Below, in pieces: positions 17,916 through 25,974 of a stretch of DNA of 64,000 bases. A program made the position numbers and the translations under genes. This DNA comes from Pseudomonas sp. PSE14 (lineage in GTDB: Bacteria > Pseudomonadota > Gammaproteobacteria > Pseudomonadales > Pseudomonadaceae). The stretch lies in NCBI RefSeq assembly GCF_029203285.1, contig NZ_CP115669.1:1736001-1800000 (forward strand). The letters run 5' to 3'. The notes beneath the pieces were generated by a model, which was not told the DNA's origin, searched no databases, and worked only from the letters and a program-made list of their open reading frames with translations. The stretch's first letter is position 1. The number at the start of each line of letters is the position of its first letter.

Positions 17916-18200
17916 ATGACCAAGTCGGAGTTGATCGAGAGAATCGTCACCCATCAGGGGCAGCTTTCCGCAAAGGATGTGGAGCTGGCGATCAAGACCA
18001 TGCTTGAGCAAATGTCCCAGGCTCTGGCGACTGGGGATCGCATCGAAATCCGGGGGTTCGGCAGTTTCTCGTTGCATTATCGCGCCCCGCGCACCGGCCG
18101 TAATCCGAAGACCGGCGAGTCCGTGCGCCTGGACGGCAAGTTCGTTCCGCACTTCAAGCCCGGCAAGGAGCTGCGCGACCGCGTCAACGAGCCCGAGTGA
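17916..18200 (+). CDS. ihfB: Integration host factor, beta subunit
   Basis: A 94-residue HU/IHF-family DNA-bending protein, partner of IhfA in promoter architecture and recombination. It carries [14 protein letters not shown] and the DNA-intercalating arm [10 protein letters not shown] (Pro in RNPKTG). It has an AAGGG ribosome site. In Pseudomonas and E. coli the gene normally follows rpsA; here only about 200 bp separate it from azoR and rpsA is absent. lapA and lapB follow, as usual. Confidence 0.96.
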   Translation: MTKSELIERIVTHQGQLSAKDVELAIKTMLEQMSQALATGDRIEIRGFGSFSLHYRAPRTGRNPKTGESVRLDGKFVPHFKPGKELRDRVNEPE

Positions 18201-18230
18201 GCCCGGGGTATCCGTTTTGAAGGAGTTTCC

Positions 18231-18536
18231 ATGCTTCGGGTAAAGCGTTTCCTGTTCATCCTGGCGCTGGTCGTTCTGGCTGCCGTGGTCGTGGTTTTCG
18301 TCCTGGAAAACCTCCAGACTGTGCAACTGACCTTCCTGGGCTGGCAGTCGCCGCAATGGCCGCTGGTTGTCTTCGTGTCCCTGGCGTTTGTCCTCGGCGG
18401 GCTGATCGGCCTGCTGCTGAGCATTCCCGTCCGCGCCCGGGCGCGCGTCCGCATGGCGGGCATGCGCTCTGAAATTACCCGCTTCCGCAAGGAGAACGAC
18501 GCGCTGCGTGACAAGTCGCTGACGGATCATGCCTAG
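18231..18536 (+). CDS. lapA: Lipopolysaccharide assembly protein A (DUF1049)
   Basis: A 101-residue inner-membrane protein with two membrane segments (about residues 5-24 and 43-63) and a basic cytoplasmic tail with a short helical end (TRFRKENDALRDK). LapA works with LapB in tuning LPS synthesis. AAGGAG lies just before the ATG, and the gene overlaps lapB by 8 bp. Confidence 0.88.
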   Translation: MLRVKRFLFILALVVLAAVVVVFVLENLQTVQLTFLGWQSPQWPLVVFVSLAFVLGGLIGLLLSIPVRARARVRMAGMRSEITRFRKENDALRDKSLTDHA

Positions 18537-19680
18537 CGTTCTCGCGACGCTGTTCTTCTTCTGCGCCCTGGCCATCGGCTGGTGGATGGGGCGGCGTTCG
18601 CGTTCACAGCCCATTCCCGGCGCAGGCAATGACCTGCGCTCGCGCATCCACAGCATGCACAACCTGCTGGAGCGCCACTCCGACGATGCGCTGGAAAATC
18701 TCTCCCAGGGCCTGGTGCTGAGCCCGGAGACGCTGGAAAGCCATCTGCACGTCGGCAATCTGTTCCGCCGGCGGGGCGATATCGAAAAAGCCATTCATAT
18801 TCACCAGGACCTTCTCGGCCGCGCTGGCGAGGATGTTTCGCTGGCCTCGCAGGTTCGCCTCGAACTGGCGCGGGACTTCATTGCAGGCGGTTTGCTCGGC
18901 AGTGCCGAGGAACTGCTGGATGAGCTGGTTCATCTGCAGGGTGAGCCGATTTCGCTGGAAGCGCTCGACGAGCAACGACTGATCTGCGAGCGGGAGAAGG
19001 ATTGGTCCCGGGCGATCGAGCTGGCGGCCCAGCTGGTACCCAGCCGGCCCGAGCTGGTCGCGGCGCTGGCCAATTACTACTGCGAGCTGGCCCAGGAGAA
19101 AGGTCGCAGTGGCGACCGCAGCGGCATGCAGGAGCTGCTGCGCGAAGCACGCCGGGTGGATCGCCATTGCGTGCGGGCACTGCTGATGCGGCTGGGTTGC
19201 GAGCTCTGGCGGCAGGATCATCCCGCGGCCGTCGCCACCATGGGCGAGCTGGCGCGGGACGCCAAGGCTTTCGTTGGGGAGATCGTGCCGCTGTTGCGAC
19301 GTTACGATTGCCTGGGTGTGCCGCAGGTTCGCGAGTTCCTCCGCAACCTGGCGGAGTCCGAAGAGGTACCGCCGCTGATCCTGGCGGTTCTGGCTGAGAC
19401 CGAGGACGACGGCGCTTCTACCTACTGGCGCGACAGCCTGTTGCGGCGTGTCGAACAGCGCCCTTCCTGGCAGGGCGTTGGCGAATTCCTGGATGGGCTT
19501 CACGTGGCGGACGGCAATACTTCGGGCATCGAAAAAATTGCTCCAATTATCATCGGCTTGTATAGGACAATGCCGCGCTATCGCTGCAGCCGCTGCGGTT
19601 TCTCGGGGCGGGAGCTGCACTGGCAGTGCCCGAGCTGCCATGCCTGGAATGCGCTGCGGCCTGTCATCTCGCCTCTCTAG
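18529..19680 (+). CDS. lapB: Lipopolysaccharide assembly protein B (TPR and rubredoxin-like)
   Basis: A 383-residue protein anchored by one N-terminal helix (about residues 4-17), followed by TPR repeats over about 40-330 and a C-terminal rubredoxin-like metal site with CSRCG and CPSCH pairs (about 350-375). In E. coli LapB recruits LpxC to FtsH for degradation and so sets the LPS level. Length is close to the E. coli protein (389). It overlaps lapA and precedes the O-antigen genes. Confidence 0.92.
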   Translation: MPSVLATLFFFCALAIGWWMGRRSRSQPIPGAGNDLRSRIHSMHNLLERHSDDALENLSQGLVLSPETLESHLHVGNLFRRRGDIEKAIHIHQDLLGRAGEDVSLASQVRLELARDFIAGGLLGSAEELLDELVHLQGEPISLEALDEQRLICEREKDWSRAIELAAQLVPSRPELVAALANYYCELAQEKGRSGDRSGMQELLREARRVDRHCVRALLMRLGCELWRQDHPAAVATMGELARDAKAFVGEIVPLLRRYDCLGVPQVREFLRNLAESEEVPPLILAVLAETEDDGASTYWRDSLLRRVEQRPSWQGVGEFLDGLHVADGNTSGIEKIAPIIIGLYRTMPRYRCSRCGFSGRELHWQCPSCHAWNALRPVISPL

Positions 19681-19740
19681 CGCGAATTCGCACGACACTC
19701 TGGATGACGCCCGTGGGCGTCAGGTTCTGCAGGTACAGGA

Positions 19741-20703
19741 TTGAATGTTTTACTGACGGGCGCGACAGGTTTTGTCGGCCGAGGCATGCTGGCGCGTTTG
19801 TGCGCGGAATCGGGAGTGCATGTGCGCATCGCTGTACGGCGGCGGCCGGATGAGCTGCCGGGTGGTATCGAGTGTGTGCATATCGATGGCCTGAGTGCGT
19901 CCCAGTGCTGGGAAGAGGCGGTGCAGGGTATCGACGTGGTAATTCATGCCGCCGCGCGGGTGCATGTCATGGACGAGCGCGCCGCCGATCCGCTGGCCGA
20001 GTTCCGCGCGGTGAACGTCGAGGCGACTCGCCAACTGGCGCGACAGGCCGTCGCTGCAGGCGTGAAGCGCTTCGTCTACGTTAGTTCCATCAAGGTTAAC
20101 GGCGAGGAAACCGAGCCGGGGCAGTCGTACCGCTCCGATTCGGTCGCGCACCCGCAGGACCCTTACGGGCAGTCCAAGCTCGAAGCGGAGCAGATGCTGT
20201 TCGCAATGGCCGGGGATACCGGGCTCGAAGTGGTGGCGGTGCGCCCGCCGCTGGTCTACGGGCCCGGCGTCAAGGCCAATTTCGCCAGTCTGATGGGGGC
20301 GCTGCAACGTCGGCTGCCATTGCCTTTCGCGGCCATCGACAATCGCCGTAGCCTGGTGGCGCGGGACAATCTGGTCGACTTGCTGCTGCAGTGTGCGCGT
20401 CATCCCGCGGCAGCTGGCCGGGTGTTCCTGGCCAGCGACGGGCAGGACCTGTCCACGGCGCAACTCTGCCGCGAACTGAGCGAGGCGCTGGGCGTGCGCC
20501 CGCGCTTGCTGCCGGTGCCGGCCATGGTCCTGCGGGCGCTGGGGCTGTTCACCGGTCGCAGCCAACAGGTGCAGCGCCTGCTCGGCTCGCTGCAGGTGGA
20601 TATCTCCACCACTCGCCAGGTTCTGGACTGGCAGCCTCCGGTGTCGATGAAACAGGCTATCCGGGAAACCGCGCAATGGTACAAGGAGTGTCGAGGTCAA
20701 TGA
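19741..20703 (+). CDS. NAD-dependent sugar epimerase/reductase, WbpV-like
   Basis: A 320-residue extended short-chain dehydrogenase. The start is TTG at 19741; the only nearby ATG (19745) is out of frame and stops at once, and the Rossmann motif LLTGATGFVG begins at residue 4. The catalytic-type pair is YGQSK (about residues 142-146) with VSSIKVNG before it. Its place next to wbpL and wbpM suggests the UDP-4-keto sugar reductase that makes UDP-QuiNAc or UDP-FucNAc (WbpV or WbpK type). The exact sugar is inferred. The stop overlaps the next start (ATGA). Confidence 0.85.
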   Translation: MNVLLTGATGFVGRGMLARLCAESGVHVRIAVRRRPDELPGGIECVHIDGLSASQCWEEAVQGIDVVIHAAARVHVMDERAADPLAEFRAVNVEATRQLARQAVAAGVKRFVYVSSIKVNGEETEPGQSYRSDSVAHPQDPYGQSKLEAEQMLFAMAGDTGLEVVAVRPPLVYGPGVKANFASLMGALQRRLPLPFAAIDNRRSLVARDNLVDLLLQCARHPAAAGRVFLASDGQDLSTAQLCRELSEALGVRPRLLPVPAMVLRALGLFTGRSQQVQRLLGSLQVDISTTRQVLDWQPPVSMKQAIRETAQWYKECRGQ

Positions 20704-21725
20704 GCATGGGGGTATTGCTGGCGGCTGTTTTCCTGGCGTCGTGGGGCATGACCTGGGGGGTGCGGCGCTACGCGTTGGCGCGGAGCATTATGGACATCCC
20801 CAACGCCCGTAGTTCGCACCAGATTCCAACGCCCCGCGGCGGTGGCGTCGCCATCGTGGCGGGTTTCCTCGGCTGTCTGGCGCTAGCGGCTGTTCTAGGG
20901 GCTGTCGAGGTTCATAGCCTGGTGGCACTGCTGCCTGCCGGCGCCTGGGTGGCCGTCATCGGCTTTCTGGATGATCATCGGCATATTCCGGCCCGTTGGC
21001 GCCTGTTGGGGCATTTCGTCGGGGCCGGATGGTTGATGTACTGGGTGGGTGGCCTGCCGGTGCTGAGCATGCCCTGGGGCGCGATGGACCTGGGTGTGGC
21101 TGGGGATCTGCTAGCCTTGGTGTTTCTGGTCTGGTTGCTCAACCTGTACAACTTCATGGATGGCATCGATGGCATCGCCAGCCTGGAGGCCATCAGCGTC
21201 TGTCTGGCCGGGGCGTTGTGCTACTGGCTGGTCGGTGCGGGTTCGCAGGCATTGCTTCCATTGATCCTGGCCATGGCGACTGCGGGGTTTCTGGTATGGA
21301 ATTTCCCCCCGGCGCGTATTTTCATGGGGGATGCCGGCAGCGGTTTCCTTGGGGTCGTGCTGGGGGGAATGGCGCTTCAGGCGGGGTGGGTATCGCCGCC
21401 CTTGCTGTGGAGTTGGCTGATCCTGCTCGGGGTTTTCGTGGTGGATGCGAGCTACACCTTGCTCCACCGCCTGATTCGCGGTGAGCGAGTCTATGAAGCG
21501 CATCGCAGCCACGCCTACCAGCGTGCGTCGCGGCACTATGGCAGTCACTTGCGGGTGTCGCTGGCGATTACCGGCATCAACCTGTGCTGGTTGATGCCGC
21601 TTGCGGTTTTGGTCAGTCTGGGACAGGTTTCCGGTTTGTTGGCACTGATTGCGGCCTATGCTCCTTTGGTGCTTGTCGTAGCTCGTCTGGGTGCAGGCCG
21701 TCCGGATGATCAGGATGTGAGCTGA
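20700..21725 (+). CDS. wbpL: Undecaprenyl-phosphate sugar-phosphate transferase, WbpL type
   Basis: A 341-residue multi-pass membrane enzyme of the WecA/MraY family that loads the first sugar phosphate onto undecaprenyl phosphate to start O-antigen synthesis. Motifs: FLDDHRHIPARWR (Asp-rich loop, about residues 89-101), FMDGIDG (about 152-158) and FMGDAGSGFLG (about 209-219). About ten hydrophobic segments. The start overlaps the previous stop by 4 bp; a second ATG two codons later is also usable. Confidence 0.9.
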   Translation: MSMGVLLAAVFLASWGMTWGVRRYALARSIMDIPNARSSHQIPTPRGGGVAIVAGFLGCLALAAVLGAVEVHSLVALLPAGAWVAVIGFLDDHRHIPARWRLLGHFVGAGWLMYWVGGLPVLSMPWGAMDLGVAGDLLALVFLVWLLNLYNFMDGIDGIASLEAISVCLAGALCYWLVGAGSQALLPLILAMATAGFLVWNFPPARIFMGDAGSGFLGVVLGGMALQAGWVSPPLLWSWLILLGVFVVDASYTLLHRLIRGERVYEAHRSHAYQRASRHYGSHLRVSLAITGINLCWLMPLAVLVSLGQVSGLLALIAAYAPLVLVVARLGAGRPDDQDVS

Positions 21726-21798
21726 ACTCCATTGGAAATGGTGGTCAATGTAGCGGGGGGAGTGCGTTATTCCCGCTCTCGATGAAGGACAAGCACAA

Positions 21799-23787
21799 AT
21801 GCTTCGAGAACGCCTGCTAAGGCTTCCGCGACGGTACAAGCGACTCTTGCAGGTCGTCACTGACATCATTCTGGTCTGGTTCGCGCTCTGGATGGCGTTC
21901 ATCGTGCGCCTGGGGACAGAGGACCTGATGTATCCGCTGCGCGTGCACAGTTGGCTGTTCGTGGCAGCGCCATTGGTGGCGATCCCGCTGTTCATTCGCT
22001 TCGGAATGTACCGGGCGGTGATGCGTTACCTGGGCAACGACGCGCTGATCGCCATCTGGAAGGCGGTCACGTTGTCGGCGCTGCTGTTGTCGCTGGTGGT
22101 TTACTGGAATCGTGCGGTCGAGGAGGCCGTCCCTCGATCCTTGGTATTCAATTACTGGTGGCTCAGCCTGCTGATGGTCGGTGGCCTGCGTCTGGCCATG
22201 CGCCAGTACTTCATGGGCGACTGGTACAGCGCCGTGCAGGCGGTGCCCTTCTTCAACAGGCAGGACGGTTTGCCGAAGGTGGTCGTGTACGGGGCCGGCT
22301 CGGCGGGCAACCAGTTGGTCGCCGCCTTGCGCCTGGGACGGGCCATGCGCCCGGTGGCCTTCATCGACGACGACGACGAGATTGCCAACCGGATCATCGC
22401 CGGCCTTCGCGTGTACAAGCCCAAGCATATCCAGCAACTGATCGAGGAGACCGGCGCGCAGGAAGTGCTGCTGGCGATTCCGTCCGCATCGCGTGCGCGC
22501 CGTCGCGAGATCCTGGGGCTGCTGGAGCCTTATCCGCTGCACGTGCGCAGTGTTCCTGGTTTCATCGACCTGGCCAACGGCCGGGTGCGGGTGGACGACA
22601 TCCAGGAAGTGGACATCGCCGACCTGCTCGGGCGAGACGCGGTCGAGCCGCGCAAGGAGCTGTTCGAGCACTGCATCCGCGGCCAGGCGGTGATGGTGAC
22701 GGGCGCGGGCGGCTCCATCGGCTCGGAGCTCTGCCGCCAGATCCTGGCCTCCTCGCCGACGGTGCTGGTCCTGTTCGAGCACAGCGAATACAACCTCTAC
22801 CGCGTGCACCAGGAACTGGACATGCGCGTCAGGCGCGAGTCCCTGGCGGTCCAGTTGGTGCCGATCCTGGGCTCCGTGCGCAGCCCCGAGCGGCTGCTCG
22901 ACGTCATGCGGACCTGGAAGGTGGCCACCGTCTACCACGCGGCCGCTTACAAGCACGTGCCGATCGTCGAGCACAACATTTCCGAGGGCGTGCTCAACAA
23001 CGTGCTCGGCACGCTCCATACGGCCCAGGTAGCGGTGCAGGCCGGGGTTCAGAATTTCGTGCTGATCTCCACCGACAAGGCGGTTCGCCCCACCAACGTC
23101 ATGGGCAGCACCAAGCGGCTGGCGGAGATGATCCTGCAGGCGCTGAGCCAGGAGTCGGCGCCGGTGCTGTTCGGCGACAAGTCCGGCGTGCATCAGGTCA
23201 ACAAGACCCGCTTCACCATGGTTCGCTTCGGCAACGTGCTGGGTTCGTCCGGTTCGGTGATCCCGCTGTTCCGCGAGCAGATCAAGCGCGGGGGGCCGGT
23301 GACCGTCACTCATCCCGGCATCACCCGTTATTTCATGACGATTCCCGAGGCTGCCCAGTTGGTCATCCAGGCGGGTTCGATGGGGCGTGGCGGTGACGTG
23401 TTCGTGCTCGACATGGGGCAGCCGGTGAAGATTCTCGAGCTGGCCGAGCGGATGATTCACCTGTCCGGTCTGAGTGTGCGCTCCGAACGGACGCCTCACG
23501 GTGATATCTCCATCGAGTTCAGCGGGCTGCGGCCGGGCGAGAAGCTGTACGAGGAGCTGCTGATCGGCGACGACGTCAGCGCTACCGAGCACCCCATGAT
23601 CATGAAGGCCAACGAGGAGCTGATGCCCTGGGAGGGCTTCAAGCTGGTGTTGGTCGACCTGCTCAAGGCGGTTGACCAGGGCAACTATGCGCGGGTGCGT
23701 CAGTTGCTGCGCGAGACGGTCAACGGCTATTGCCCGGAAGGCGACATCGTCGATCTCATCCATCAGCACCGACGCATGGAGCCCTGA
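21799..23787 (+). CDS. wbpM: UDP-GlcNAc C6 dehydratase, WbpM/CapD type
   Basis: A 662-residue membrane-anchored nucleotide-sugar dehydratase that makes the 4-keto-6-deoxy precursor of QuiNAc, FucNAc and related sugars. Four membrane helices occupy about residues 15-125; a first nucleotide-binding fold carries YGAGSAGNQL, and the catalytic domain starts at GAGGSIGSELC (about 301-311). The usual catalytic Tyr is replaced by Met435 in MGSTK (Lys439), as known for WbpM-type enzymes. Essential for O-antigen in P. aeruginosa. Last gene of the envelope block. Confidence 0.94.
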   Translation: MLRERLLRLPRRYKRLLQVVTDIILVWFALWMAFIVRLGTEDLMYPLRVHSWLFVAAPLVAIPLFIRFGMYRAVMRYLGNDALIAIWKAVTLSALLLSLVVYWNRAVEEAVPRSLVFNYWWLSLLMVGGLRLAMRQYFMGDWYSAVQAVPFFNRQDGLPKVVVYGAGSAGNQLVAALRLGRAMRPVAFIDDDDEIANRIIAGLRVYKPKHIQQLIEETGAQEVLLAIPSASRARRREILGLLEPYPLHVRSVPGFIDLANGRVRVDDIQEVDIADLLGRDAVEPRKELFEHCIRGQAVMVTGAGGSIGSELCRQILASSPTVLVLFEHSEYNLYRVHQELDMRVRRESLAVQLVPILGSVRSPERLLDVMRTWKVATVYHAAAYKHVPIVEHNISEGVLNNVLGTLHTAQVAVQAGVQNFVLISTDKAVRPTNVMGSTKRLAEMILQALSQESAPVLFGDKSGVHQVNKTRFTMVRFGNVLGSSGSVIPLFREQIKRGGPVTVTHPGITRYFMTIPEAAQLVIQAGSMGRGGDVFVLDMGQPVKILELAERMIHLSGLSVRSERTPHGDISIEFSGLRPGEKLYEELLIGDDVSATEHPMIMKANEELMPWEGFKLVLVDLLKAVDQGNYARVRQLLRETVNGYCPEGDIVDLIHQHRRMEP

Positions 23788-23980
23788 TCGCGGGCTTCTA
23801 GCAGACGCGGGAAGAGCCGCATCTGCGAGCGTTGTCAGCCCTTTCCTCGCGATCTGTCGGCGGCAGCGGAAACTGTTGCCGACTCTTTAAACCGGCGTTT
23901 TCACGGGTATTCCTGGCGATATGTTTTCCGGGCGGCGCAATGGCGCCCGCCTCGAAACCTGATACGTCAAGGAACGATCC

Positions 23981-24328
23981 ATGAAGAAGAGTCTGCTTTC
24001 TGCCGCAAGCATTATCCTGCTGGCCTGCTTGTCCTTTGCTGGCGCCACCAGTGCCGCTGCCAAGGCTGAGCCCGTTGCCAAGCCTGCCGTCGAATCCACC
24101 GCCCCCGCCAGCAAGGCGCCGGTTGCGCAGGCCGATACCGTAAACATCAACTCCGCGACCGTGGAAGAGTTGCAGAAGTCGATGAAGGGCATCGGCAAGG
24201 TCAAGGCCCAGGCGATCGTCGATTACCGTACGGCCAATGGCCCGTTCACCAGCATCGATCAGCTCCTGGAAGTGAAGGGGATTGGCAAGGGTACCCTGGA
24301 TAAGAATCGAGACAGGATTTCGCTCTGA
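23981..24328 (+). CDS. ComEA-like helix-hairpin-helix protein
   Basis: A 115-residue exported protein: signal peptide to about residue 25, a low-complexity Ala/Pro/Lys linker, then the ComEA domain (about 50-115) with the double helix-hairpin-helix motif (INSATVEELQKSMKGIGKVK and LLEVKGIGKGTLDK). Such proteins bind double-stranded DNA in the periplasm; in Pseudomonas a small version sits next to wbpM. AAGGA ribosome site; terminator follows. Confidence 0.9.
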   Translation: MKKSLLSAASIILLACLSFAGATSAAAKAEPVAKPAVESTAPASKAPVAQADTVNINSATVEELQKSMKGIGKVKAQAIVDYRTANGPFTSIDQLLEVKGIGKGTLDKNRDRISL

Positions 24329-24349
24329 GGGAGCTGAGAAAGGAAGAAG

Positions 24350-24370
24350 GCCGGTCGTTGACCGGCTTTT
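24350..24370 (+). terminator. Terminator after the ComEA-like gene
   Basis: Stem GCCGGTC / GACCGGC with a 3-nt loop, then TTTT. Confidence 0.85.
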
Positions 24371-24412
24371 CTATTGGTGCGGGGGAGGGGGCATCGACTT
24401 TCCTGACCCCAA

Positions 24413-24442
24413 AGAAAAAGCCCCCGGCATGTGCCGAGGGCT
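24413..24442 (-). terminator. Terminator after tRNA-Asn
   Basis: On the minus strand AGCCCTCGG pairs with CCGGGGGCT (one mismatch) and is followed by TTTTTC, directly downstream of the tRNA-Asn gene. Confidence 0.8.
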
Positions 24443-24449
24443 TTGAATT

Positions 24450-24525
24450 TGGCTCCGCGACCTGGACTCGAACCAGGGACCCAATGATTAACAGTCATTT
24501 GCTCTACCGACTGAGCTATCGCGGA
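24450..24525 (-). tRNA. tRNA-Asn (GTT)
   Basis: A 76-nt cloverleaf on the minus strand with encoded CCA: acceptor TCCGCGA / TCGCGGA, D-arm with AGCTCAGTCGGTAGAGC, anticodon loop CTGTTAA with anticodon GTT, and T-loop GGTTCGAGTCC. Single copy in this window. Confidence 0.97.
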
Positions 24526-24549
24526 ACAACGGGGCGTATCTTACTGATT

Positions 24550-24586
24550 AAAAAGGGGAAGTCAACATCGCCCCGACGACTTCCCC
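24550..24586 (-). terminator. Terminator after the aromatic aminotransferase gene
   Basis: On the minus strand GGGGAAGTC pairs with GACTTCCCC across a 14-nt loop and is followed by TTTTT, just after the TAA stop of the aminotransferase gene. Confidence 0.85.
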
Positions 24587-24594
24587 ATAATTTT

Positions 24595-25791
24595 TTACAG
24601 CACCTGGACGATGGCGCGGGTCACGGTGTCCAGGTTGCCGTTGTTCAGCGCGGCGACGCAGATGCGGCCGGTGCCGACGGCGTAGATGCCGAACTCGTTC
24701 TTCAGGCGCTCTACCTGCTCGGCGGTCAGGCCGGAGTAGGAGAACATGCCGCGCTGCTGGGCAACGAAGCCGAAGTCACGCTTGGCGCCCAGGGCGGCCA
24801 GTTGTTGAACCATGGCTTCGCGCATGGCGCGGATGCGGGTGCGCATTTCGCCCAGTTCTTCTTCCCATACCGCACGCAGTTCCGGGCTGTTCAGCACGGA
24901 AGCGACGACGCTGGCGCCGTGGGTCGGCGGGTTGGAGTAGTTGGTGCGGATCACGCGCTTGACCTGGGACAGGACGCGGGCGGATTCCTCGCGGCTGTTG
25001 GTCACGACCGACAGCGCGCCGACGCGCTCGCCGTACAGCGAGAACGACTTGGAGAAGGAGCTGGAGACGAAGAAGTTCAGGCCGGACTGGGCGAACAGGC
25101 GCACAGCAGAGGCGTCTTCGTCGATGCCGTCGCCGAAGCCCTGGTAGGCAATGTCGAGGAACGGCACGTGGCCCTTGGCCTTGAGCACGTCCAGCACCTG
25201 CTTCCAGTCGTCCATGGTCAGGTCGACGCCGGTCGGGTTGTGGCAGCAGGCGTGCAGCACAACGATGGACTGCGACGGCAGGGCGTTCAGGTCTTCCAGC
25301 AGGCCGGCGCGGTTAACGCCGTTGGTGCTGGCGTCGTAGTAGCGGTAGTTCTGCACCGGGAAGCCGGCGGCTTCGAACAGGGCGCGGTGGTTTTCCCAGC
25401 TCGGGTCGCTGATGGCGACAGTGGCGTTGGGCAGCAGGCGCTTGAGGAAGTCGGCGCCGGTCTTCAGCGCGCCGGTACCGCCAACGGCCTGGGTGGTCAC
25501 CACGCGGCCTTCGGCCAGCAGCTCGGAGTCAGCGCCGAACAGCAGCTTCTGCACGCCCGAATCGTAGGCGGCGATGCCTTCGATCGGCAGGTAGCCGCGC
25601 GGGGCATGAGCTTCGATGCGGGCCTTCTCCGCGGCCTGGACGGCACGCAGCAACGGGAGGCGACCTTCCTCGTTGTAGTACACGCCAACGCCCAGGTTGA
25701 TCTTGCCCGGACGGGTATCGGCGTTGAAAGCTTCGTTCAGGCCCAGGATGGGGTCACGGGGGGCCATTTCGACAGCGGAGAACAGACTCAT
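24595..25791 (-). CDS. Aromatic amino acid aminotransferase
   Basis: A 398-residue PLP-dependent class I aminotransferase of the AspC/TyrB group, transferring amino groups between aromatic amino acids or aspartate and 2-oxoglutarate. Seen: LGVGVYYNEEGRLPLL near the N-terminus, HACCHNPTGVD (about residues 189-199) and the PLP-lysine motif SSSFSKSFSLYGERVG (about 241-256). The frame extends to 25962, but the ATG at 25791 gives the family N-terminus MSLFSAVEMAPRDPI. It is divergent from uvrB. The name tyrB or phhC could apply; substrate preference is not readable. Confidence 0.9.
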   Translation of the reverse strand: MSLFSAVEMAPRDPILGLNEAFNADTRPGKINLGVGVYYNEEGRLPLLRAVQAAEKARIEAHAPRGYLPIEGIAAYDSGVQKLLFGADSELLAEGRVVTTQAVGGTGALKTGADFLKRLLPNATVAISDPSWENHRALFEAAGFPVQNYRYYDASTNGVNRAGLLEDLNALPSQSIVVLHACCHNPTGVDLTMDDWKQVLDVLKAKGHVPFLDIAYQGFGDGIDEDASAVRLFAQSGLNFFVSSSFSKSFSLYGERVGALSVVTNSREESARVLSQVKRVIRTNYSNPPTHGASVVASVLNSPELRAVWEEELGEMRTRIRAMREAMVQQLAALGAKRDFGFVAQQRGMFSYSGLTAEQVERLKNEFGIYAVGTGRICVAALNNGNLDTVTRAIVQVL

Positions 25792-25974
25792 TTTGGCAGC
25801 AGCTCTAAGGCGGGAGTGAAGTGCAATTGCAACCCCCCGCTCACGGCGCTGGGGGTTGCGTCGACGGGCCGGTATTATATAGCCCTCTATGGCAGGCGGC
25901 GAGTTATCGCGCATGCTTTTCGACTGGTATGACGCTTTGGCGACCGAAGCGTCACACGCCAATGCGAGGTTCCC

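Noticed and set aside
22972-23120. Loss of catalytic Tyr in WbpM as a mutation
   Set aside because: Met in place of Tyr (MGSTK) is the normal state of WbpM-type dehydratases and not a defect.
25792-25974. LexA box before uvrB
   Set aside because: Looked for CTGT-N8-ACAG and close variants; none seen. In Pseudomonas uvrB is not necessarily under LexA.
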